From Triatoma infestans (lineage: Eukaryota; Arthropoda; Insecta; Hemiptera; Reduviidae): a DNA stretch of 64,000 bases. The stretch lies in assembly GCA_011037195.1 (NCBI GenBank), contig JAAEAF010014918.1:22897-86896 (forward strand). The letters run 5' to 3'. Made by a program: the position numbers and the translations under genes. The number at the start of each line of letters is the position of its first letter. The first letter of the stretch is position 1. Below the pieces are notes generated by a model. That model had not been told where the DNA came from and did not search any database. It was given only the letters and a program-made list of their open reading frames with translations. Shown piece after piece: positions 57,207 to 64,000 of the stretch.

Positions 57207-57430
57207 CATCAGCCGATGTGTGAGTGATGCAAATATAAACGTCGCATCCAGTGGTGGAGGAGGGAATCAGTCGTACATCAGTTATACACACGTCAGTTCC
57301 GGGAGATCAGTATACATCAGTTCACAACCAGTATAGATCAGTATTCCATCAGTCATACATCAGTATTCTACGAGTTATACATCAGTTACCATGAGTCGTA
57401 CATCAGTTATCAGTCAGTTACACATCAGTT
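57207..57430 (+). repeat. CATCAGT minisatellite with adjacent hairpin
   Basis: 'tacatcagtta' variants occur at least seven times between 57268 and 57430 at 16-32 bp spacing. ACACATC/GATGTGT at 57207-57225 forms a 7-bp hairpin just upstream of the TATA-like word. Confidence 0.75.
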
Positions 57431-57739
57431 ATCAAGCACTTAAGTTTCGCACATCGCGAGCGCGTCCCTATTCAAGGTTTTAAACACTATTTCTTTAATA
57501 TTTATTAATCATTTCATAATTCTTATATTCATTTACAATTGTGCATCTTAGTTTATCTATTTCAAAGCACTTTAAATTATTTGTTAAAATATAGTTTATT
57601 TTCATAAATCAGTAGTACGTATTTCGAATAACAACTCTCTCTACTAACAAACTCTCTACTTCCCGATACTCTCACTTCAACTCCCGATACCAAGACATCT
57701 GATTCCAATACAAATTCTAAGTTTTGATGGAACTTTGTC

Positions 57740-58115
57740 AATAATAATTACGTAATTTGCATTTAGAGAAAGTTTAGTGTGAATGATTCAGACCACAATT
57801 TTTAAGTTGTTTTATTTATTTTCCAAACTTTTGGCTAGAGATCTAACTGTTGACTGTTAGATATATTCAGTTTTAAAAAACTCTAGTTGCATTGAAAACC
57901 AATATCTAGTTGTTGGGGAAATATATAAACAATATTAAAAATGTTTAAAGATTTTCAATAATATCTCAGAAAGAAAAGAAAAGAAAATATTCCCCCTCTT
58001 TTAAATTGGTTGTTTCCTTATAGCGATGAGGATAAGGACGCTAAAAGAAATAATTTCAATGAAGTTACTAATCATAAAAATGGATTTTTGGAGGCGAATA
58101 AGGAAAATATAGAGA
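57740..58115. other. No recognised gene
   Basis: AT-rich sequence without domain-bearing ORFs. Confidence 0.5.
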
Positions 58116-58119
58116 AACT

Positions 58120-58315
58120 ATGATAAATAGAGGCATAAAGTCTAAGAAGTTTCATGGTATGACCATGTCAAGAATGAATGATACGAGGTATTCTGAGATA
58201 TGGCGGAGTAGGGATCAAGGGCGGCCAAGGAAGAACTGGAAGAGGATGTGATCGAGAGAAGGGGAGCGTGAAGAAATGGGGAATAGCAAAGTTAGGAAGC
58301 TCCGGTAAGAAAATG
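58120..58315 (+). mobile_element. RTE-type LINE tail
   Basis: The frame gives SRMNDTRYSEIWRSRDQGRP and RKNWKRM, a stop, then EEMGNSKVRKLR. The block RMNDTRY ... GRPRKxWKRM and GNSxxKVRxL is a recognisable ending of RTE-like LINE ORFs ('WxGHVxRM ... GRPRxxW'). The upstream HV block is frame-shifted (WYDHVK). Strongly truncated. Confidence 0.65.
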
Positions 58316-58319
58316 TTTG

Positions 58320-58965
58320 TGCATGCGACTTGTGATTTTTAATTATTTTAAAAGACGCCAAAAAAATATGGTGAAACAAAGCAAAATGCACAGTCATATT
58401 GGAAATAGGAAAAATATTATTTACGAAATATTGCCAAGTTACATTATACACATTATAATGAATGCATGTTATTCATTTAATTGCAAGTATTATTTTCTTA
58501 ATATGCTATTACATGCAAATATCTTGTTCACTTTTACTTTTAATTGCAAATGCATTTTGCATAAAGATTTATGTTGCGTAATTGGAATTATCGTAGGTAA
58601 TTAGGCATTTCATTTATGTTTTCACTTGCGTTGAATATGCATCAAACAGGACACCGTTTCTTACATAGTCTGCATCGCTATGATGAACCATTCTGTTTCA
58701 GGTGGAAAAAATACACTAGTGGCAATGGCATCAGTTTCTTTCTATGCAAGCTGTTTCCATATCTTCTATGGAGCTGTTTCTGGGCCCATTCGGTCTTCAA
58801 GGCTGTTTCTGGCTGCATAAATTAAGTGCTGTGCTGGGTAGTAATGATATAATTGTTTTCACTGAAAGCTGCCGGAAATCTGCATTAAGAGAATTCTCTG
58901 TTTGTTTTTTTTTGTCCAGAGCTGCTCAATATAATAAATAGAGTCAAATGATCAATATCTTGGGT
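58320..58965. other. No recognised gene
   Basis: AT-rich; overlapping short ORFs (95, 69 and 65 codons) lack family resemblance. Confidence 0.4.
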
Positions 58966-58967
58966 TG

Positions 58968-59110
58968 ATGTATTTTTTTTTTTTTAGCCGCGTATCAGTA
59001 TCTATGTTCATTGGCGCTTGGAGTCATACACTGCCGGCTTCCAAGCAGTGTTCTCTTGTCATAGATAACAAATCCTATCACAGGAAAATGAACTGTAGAT
59101 GCTCCTTTTA
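58968..59110 (-). repeat. SINE-B 3' fragment
   Basis: A T run (the poly(A) of a minus copy) followed by 'attggcgcttggagtcatac' and 'actgccggcttccaagcag', matching 26276-26388. Confidence 0.5.
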
Positions 59111-59533
59111 AGTGAAATTTGTTCATATTGCTATGAAGGGAAATGAAAGGGCTCAATTTGATATCTAATATGTGTGAGAGTGATTAGCGGGAATGAGTTC
59201 GGAGTAGTTTAGTTGGTAGGATTTTTTTTATTGTGTGTAAGTATTTATTGGCTTGATTGAGATAGAACTTTGACGTATGAAAGTATTCATTAGGATGGGA
59301 ATATTTATTGGTGTAATGAGTTAAGTATTGTAAATAGGGTTTTAGCAAATGTGTGTGAAAGTATTTATTGGTATGAATGGCTAATGGTGTGTGATTGTTT
59401 AGGTTTAGAGTTTAAAGGGTGTCTGGAATATCGAGTACAGACACCCAGCGATGGTGGGCAATAGGAGTGGGGTGGATCCGGGTCTGGGGTGATGCGATAG
59501 TGGAGTCGTCGCCGTCGCGTTTTTTTTCCTCTC

Positions 59534-60082
59534 CTATAAATAAGAGAGGGGGTGGGAGGGTATGGTTTCGGCTAGGTATCTCCCACTTCGTACATTAAAC
59601 TCTCTTATAAAAATAAAAAAATGTAGAGGCTCCTGAACTGGTGGGGTAGGTATGTAGGGACACCATCGCCCACCCTTTGGGGTGCTATCAGCCTCTTGGC
59701 TCTCCAGGTTGGGGACTCCTTCTATATCCTTCCCGTCCTGTTCCTTTCCCCTCGCAGGGTTGCCTGCAAGTATTCCTTGCTTACTGCACCTCTGCTTTTG
59801 AGGCAACTGATAGAAATCAGTAGGTGATAGTCCATCGGGTGTGTGATCAGTCACGCTATACTCGTTACCGGGTATGAAATACTGAACTACGGGCGCAAGC
59901 GCCACTTTCCAACCAAATTGCGTGCGATTGAGGTAGGATTCATAGTGGTCGTAGTTTAAAAAATACTCCAATGACCTGAGGTTATGACTGAGTTGAGCGG
60001 GAGAAAGACCCGCGGTATAAATTAAATTGCGCCGCCAGCCTGTAGCTGGAAGTGCACTTGCTAGATATGCGCGGTTTACCAA
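59534..60082 (-). CDS. 182-codon ORF of unknown function inside the GC-rich insertion
   Basis: Longest open frame in the window. It starts MVNRAYLASALPATGWRR within the insertion and runs out through the right-hand target duplication (59634-59620) into the SINE tail, so its last ~33 codons (QEPLHFFIF onwards) are not element sequence. The middle has TQFGWKVALAPVVQYFIPG and a hydrophilic ARGKEQDGKDIEGVPN segment. No cysteine knuckle, RT or signal peptide is seen. It may be a fragment of a LINE ORF or chance openness of GC-richer DNA. Confidence 0.2.
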   Translation of the reverse strand: MVNRAYLASALPATGWRRNLIYTAGLSPAQLSHNLRSLEYFLNYDHYESYLNRTQFGWKVALAPVVQYFIPGNEYSVTDHTPDGLSPTDFYQLPQKQRCSKQGILAGNPARGKEQDGKDIEGVPNLESQEADSTPKGGRWCPYIPTPPVQEPLHFFIFIREFNVRSGRYLAETIPSHPLSYL

Positions 60083-60404
60083 AGCCTGCTAAGGTGCCTT
60101 CACTAGCTTCTGGGAGAGGAGTGTGACCACATAGTGGGATCACTTTACGCGCTGGTTGAGCGTATCTCGACCTGCCCTAGCAGATTGGTGGTGATATCTT
60201 GTAAAACACCCTGCGCCTGCAAGGGGAGGACTGGTATACCAGAATAGGGTAGGAACGGTCGTTAAAGACCCCTTAATACCGAACGGGAAAAGGGATGAGG
60301 GAAGAATGTAGAGGCTCCTAGATTAAATCTAAGGGTAGCACTGGACTCAAACCCGGAACCTTCGCGTGGTGGCAGCCCAGCGTGCTACCACTGAGCTAAT
60401 CACT
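59597..60404 (-). repeat. SINE-B split by an insertion
   Basis: The tRNA-like head at 60404-60333 (minus) has a good box A TAGCTCAGTGGTAGCACG and box-B-like GGGTTTGAGTCC, followed by 'aggagcctctacatt'. The SINE then breaks; its A/T-rich tail resumes at 59634-59597. No acceptor-stem pairing of a true tRNA is present, so this is a SINE head and not a tRNA gene. Confidence 0.65.
59635..60304. mobile_element. 670-bp GC-rich retroelement-like insertion with 15-bp TSD
   Basis: Flanked by AATGTAGAGGCTCCT at 59620-59634 and 60305-60319. Its composition is clearly less AT-rich than the surroundings. A fragment at 13276-13412 shares its 59663-59765 part, so it is a dispersed family. Long target duplications suit target-primed retrotransposition. 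The element could be the 5' or 3' portion of a LINE; orientation is unresolved. Confidence 0.6.
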
Positions 60405-60409
60405 TCCTA

Positions 60410-62230
60410 TTATTATTATTATTATTATTTAATTGTGAATGCTGTGTTGACAAATGAGCTTCTCATAAAAATCTCCTAAATAATTTTTGTCTCATGTGTT
60501 TATGTATTAATGTTCAGTTTATATAATTTTTCTAAAGAATTCAATAAACGTTTTCAGTTTAACTTTCGTTTATTTTTTTATCTTCACTCTAAGAGATTTT
60601 AATGTTAATATATTATATATTGAAGATCAAAAACTGTTTATAGTTTCGTTAATTTGAAAATATTCTTCAAAAGTTTACGAATTCATTTCAACATTTGAAT
60701 TGTGAATCCATGATATTATTTCAAACAAAAAGATATCATTTAACCTTTAAATAGAAAAACAAACATTTTCTTACATTATAGGCGAAATATATATTTCATA
60801 TTGAAATATTATTTAGTAAAAAAAAAGTATGTTATATTTTTCCAGGAAGGAAGAAAACAGTAGCAGGTTGAATACTCCATCTTTTCGAATAGGAAAACAA
60901 ATTTGTGATCGAGGGAATATATTTGTGTGTGTGTGTGTGTGTGTGTTTGTATATTCATGTTTGCGTAGTTGCAATATGCAATATAGTTTGGAAAGTTTTT
61001 TCTAGGAGAGTGGTAGTGAATGACGGTACTCTCCCAACTTCTAGACATAACCAAGATGTTGGTGGAGGTTGTGTTGATTTGAACCTTGTCCTGCGATATA
61101 TATTTATGTATATACATAGATAGAATGTATCTTACATAGAGTAACTCCGAGCTACATAGACCCTGACTGACTACTTGCTACACAAGGATTTCCAAACTAG
61201 CTCTCTATTGGACTATCTCCTTTTGTATGCCATATTCCCAAGTGGACTAGCCACTCTATTTAAATAATTTTTGTATATATATATTAATATATATATATAT
61301 TTAGTGTGGTATAAAAGTGAGATAGAATAAGTATATAATTTAGAGTGCAGAGAGAGAGAGAGAAAGAAGGGTAGAAATTGCGAAGAGGTGAGTGGCTAGT
61401 CCCCAGGTGTGGGACCAAGCTATACCACTTAGTATAATGACTGAGTGTATTTAAGGACCCAAATAACCATAGTAGCTATATAGCTCCAGCTATGGCTACC
61501 TCATCTCTACACTAGCCAAACCTTTTCACCAAAACCTACATATCTACAACAACAACAACACTATTGGGCTGTTGTTGTTACTAACACTCATTATCATTCA
61601 GTTTGTATATATATATATTCCAACTTACGAACTCCGCCAACCATTTCTACCCCCACCTACCCCCCCTAAAAAACCTCTTTGGGTATATATATATATATCA
61701 ATACTAAGCTGCACTCTCATGGCTAACGCTAAAACTCGCTAACCATCTTTTAAACTTAGATCTAACACAATTTTCGTCATAAAAATTTCCAAAAATTAAA
61801 GTTTCCTATTATCAAATAAATTTGCATTTCACACAGTTCCCACTTTAAAGGGGGAAGATTGCCAAGTGATGGTAATTAAATCGTAGATCTCCTATTGCAC
61901 TTATCAATTCGCTTAAAAAAAAAAAAAATTGATAAAAAAATTCTTCAGCTACAATATATCGTGTTCAATCGCAAATATGTGTAATAATTGTGTGAAGGGA
62001 GTACGTGTCAAATTCCGTGCCGCGACCGCCTAGATATGTGAGTTGTAAGTTGGGAAGCCGTGAACAAAGTGATAGATAAATAAAAAAAAATCATAGATTC
62101 TATTAAATAATTAAATCCTAAAAATTTGAACGATCTCATACAAAAATCTAATAAGAATTAATAGGTAATTTTTACTTTTCTTTTTAGAAATAAATTGTAC
62201 TTTTCAAAAAAATATTACAGTATTATGTAA
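60410..62230. other. No recognised gene; microsatellites
   Basis: (GT)n at 60924-60947, (TA)n near 61268-61300 and 61607-61617, GA run at 61349-61362, and AACAAC/GTTGTT fold-back at 61542-61577. An inverted GACTAGCCACT/AGTGGCTAGTC pair lies at about 61254 and 61391. Confidence 0.5.
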
Positions 62231-62234
62231 TACT

Positions 62235-62395
62235 GCCTGACTGGTCGTAAACTGTGGTAAAATCGTTCCCTTGTAGGGCTAGCTCGGCTGTATATTGTAT
62301 ATAGAGCCTCCAACTCTAGTCTGGCCTAAGTAGCGAGTAACTAGATGGTCAATTTTGTGTTTCTCTATGCTCCTCGGATCCTATTACATCACAAT
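62235..62395 (+). repeat. ~160-bp direct repeat, unit 1
   Basis: From 'tgactggtcgtaaactg' to 'ggatcctattacat'. It shares 'gctagctcggctgtata'-type text and 'tcaattttgtgtttctct' with 62607-62768, about 372 bp downstream. (GA)n with CAGA repeats lies between the units (62553-62584). Confidence 0.7.
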
Positions 62396-62537
62396 GAATG
62401 TGAGTTGGAGAGTGTTAGAGAGATTGGATTTTAAGATGAAATAAACTAAAATAAATGCTGACCAACTGTGTAATGAAAGAGAGACACAAAATTGCAAGGA
62501 CTTTACAAGTACATAGAAGTTAGGTAGCGAGATAAAA

Positions 62538-62587
<50 letters not shown>

Positions 62588-62606
62588 TGATGAGAAGGTT
62601 GTAGGT

Positions 62607-62768
62607 TGCTGACTGATTGGCATCTCGTCGTAACTGTTGTAAAACTGTTCACTAGCTCGGCTATATATATATATTACTCAATATATATATATATCTAATA
62701 TATTACCTCTCACTCTGGTCAGATTGTCAATTTTGTGTTTCTCTCTGCTGTTTGGATCCTGTTACATA
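62607..62768 (+). repeat. ~160-bp direct repeat, unit 2
   Basis: Partner of 62235-62395, with an expanded TA stretch in the middle (62665-62700). Confidence 0.7.
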
Positions 62769-62769
62769 T

Positions 62770-63735
62770 GAGACGTTTATACGTCAATCGCCAGATAATA
62801 ATTAGATTACTATTTTTCTGTAACTTTCACATCTGACTTAATTTCCTCGTTTAAACAACAAGGTAAGTTAAAACAGCAAAATATGAGTTCATGTACATCA
62901 ATGTTACAAGGGAAGTTCAAATATTTGAGACCAATCCGCTTTGCTTCTGTTCATACAATTATTCCAAAAGGGGAAAATTGTATTAAATGCGGTTAGACAC
63001 AGCAAAAAAATAGATGTCAATGAAAAAGAAGATGAAGAACTAGGAATTAAAAATAAAGATGAATAACTAGGAAGCTAAAGGTTAGTGTCCCAGTTAATGG
63101 ATGATATTGAGTGTGAGAGAGAGAGACAGTCATTAGGGAAGCAAGAGCCATTTAATAACATAACCTCGAAGACGAAGGCGAAAGAGGAGGATGGGACGAT
63201 CGGCAGCGGCACTCTTAATGTATTGGTTACATCACCGCCGTGTCACCCCGGAGGCTTTTCCTATTCTATCCTAAAATTACACTTTAAAATTGCCGCTCTC
63301 CCGACCCAGTGCCACCTCCTTCTACACCACATCATATTCTCTTCTCCCCCACCCCCCCCAACCTAACATCTCTCCTTTCCTTCGACATCGATTAAATTAT
63401 AATAAAGCCAAGCGAAGCTGGTATATACATATATACGTATAGATCCAACCACTCTTCAACATGAGCATCCTTTCGATCTGTTTCCCTTCCAAAATTTCTC
63501 TTTAATAGACTTAAATAAATGTTGATAATCGTATAAATAAACCGTAACAAAATTACTCAAGGACATATTGACTTTACTTAATAAATCATTATATGCAAAC
63601 CACATTTCAAATAATTCAATTCCAGAAATATTCAATGTTCTATAAATTTTATAGTTTTTTCAACATTACTTTCTCCTTATATGCAGGAGGGAAATTAAGC
63701 CAATCGTAGTAGATTATCGAAATTGTGTGTGTGTG
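62770..63735. other. No recognised gene
   Basis: A 93-codon ORF at 63085-63366 in a less AT-rich patch ends in a C-run-encoded proline stretch and has no recognisable domain. Confidence 0.4.
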
Positions 63736-63739
63736 TTTT

Positions 63740-63915
63740 TTTCATTGAAAATACATACTTGTGCAGATTTTGGTGGGGAAGTGGGGGGGTGCTTTCCTCT
63801 AAAGTACCATTTCAATTTATTATACGACTCTATCATTTATATAATATTAATTAAAATTGAACGAGTTGCTAAAATTTCTAATTTTTGAAGTAAATAGGAA
63901 GCATAACTTTTTTTT
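63740..63915 (+). repeat. RepA-related fragment
   Basis: Module text: G-rich tract at 63780, 'gctttcctctaaagtacc', 'attatacgactctatcat', 'attaattaaaattgaacg' and 'taaaatttctaatttttgaa'. The module is cut before the CCGGAAGT word. Confidence 0.5.
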
Positions 63916-64000
63916 TTTAATGTCTTTTTGGATCTTGAAAAACTTACTGGCCAACGTATATTATTATTTTAATGAACACTACTATAAGTACAACATTACT

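Larger units (their letters stand above)
56833..57735 (+). mobile_element. Large LTR-like repeat, probable copy 5
   Basis: The start 'tgatgtgatggcaagaag' and 'aataaataaatc' resemble the start of the LTR-like family. The distal block 'atagtttattttcataaatcagtagtacg' in phrase resembles 'atttattttataatcagtggtgct' at 4312-4334. Between them lie two tandem-repeat arrays and a TATA-like 'gcaaatataaacg' (57230). Length (~900 bp) exceeds the other copies. Boundaries are uncertain. Confidence 0.35.

Noticed and set aside
60333..60404. Genuine tRNA gene on the minus strand
   Set aside because: A and B box-like words are present, but the ends cannot pair as an acceptor stem and the sequence continues into SINE-B body.

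Overview
The window reads as AT-rich, repeat-dense eukaryotic DNA, most likely intronic or intergenic sequence of an arthropod and perhaps a hemipteran insect. The taxon is an inference from transposon content: jockey/I/R1-type and RTE-type LINEs, mariner, Tigger/pogo, PIF/Harbinger, Penelope-like elements (PLEs) and tRNA-derived SINEs. I see no prokaryotic gene organisation, no CRISPR array and no intact host gene. The only host-gene candidate is one 59-nt exon-like segment on the minus strand (36910-36968), with good splice signals on both sides.

Layout. 1-8 kb: a Tigger deletion derivative with intact TIRs (2926-3778), a solo-LTR-like repeat (3935-4449) and a LINE RNase H/zinc-knuckle end (6476-7150). 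8-18 kb: the first large copy of a modular repeat called RepA here, a ~210-bp direct-repeat pair, GCTAGC-rich tandem DNA, a CR1/L2-like LINE tail and an RNase H fragment. 18-24 kb: a tRNA-SINE, an RTE-type LINE tail, and a three-layer nest in which a PLE carrying a GIY-YIG endonuclease remnant is split by a Harbinger-like MITE, which is itself split by a small PLE-derived insertion with hammerhead-ribozyme-like motifs. 25-36 kb: three more RepA copies, further LINE tails and another LTR-like repeat. 38-39.7 kb: nested inverted repeats made of PLE-type termini, including a 570-bp near-perfect palindrome. 40-47 kb: a jockey RT remnant, a short tandem repeat, a SINE and RepA copy 5. 48-51 kb: a mariner remnant, an antisense LINE tail, a second PLE mini-insertion, and an I/R1-type LINE holding an exact 56-bp copy of the nearby mariner sequence. 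52-64 kb: the 5' end of a Harbinger transposon, a third PLE mini-insertion carrying a copy of neighbouring DNA, a second tRNA-SINE, a large LTR-like repeat with tandem repeats, and a SINE split by a 670-bp GC-rich element.

No functional pathway is encoded. The coherent story is of mobile elements and their by-products. The most interesting set is the family of very small PLE-derived insertions at about 22.1, 49.0 and 53.8 kb. Each is bounded by an 11-12 bp target-site duplication and carries a CUGANGA/GAAA hammerhead-like core around a self-complementary ACCGGT. Related PLE signature motifs occur at about 21.6, 29.1, 38.2, 39.0, 39.15 and 39.65 kb. RepA is a second, unclassified family with terminal palindromes and repeated internal modules that carry ACCGGAAGTG.
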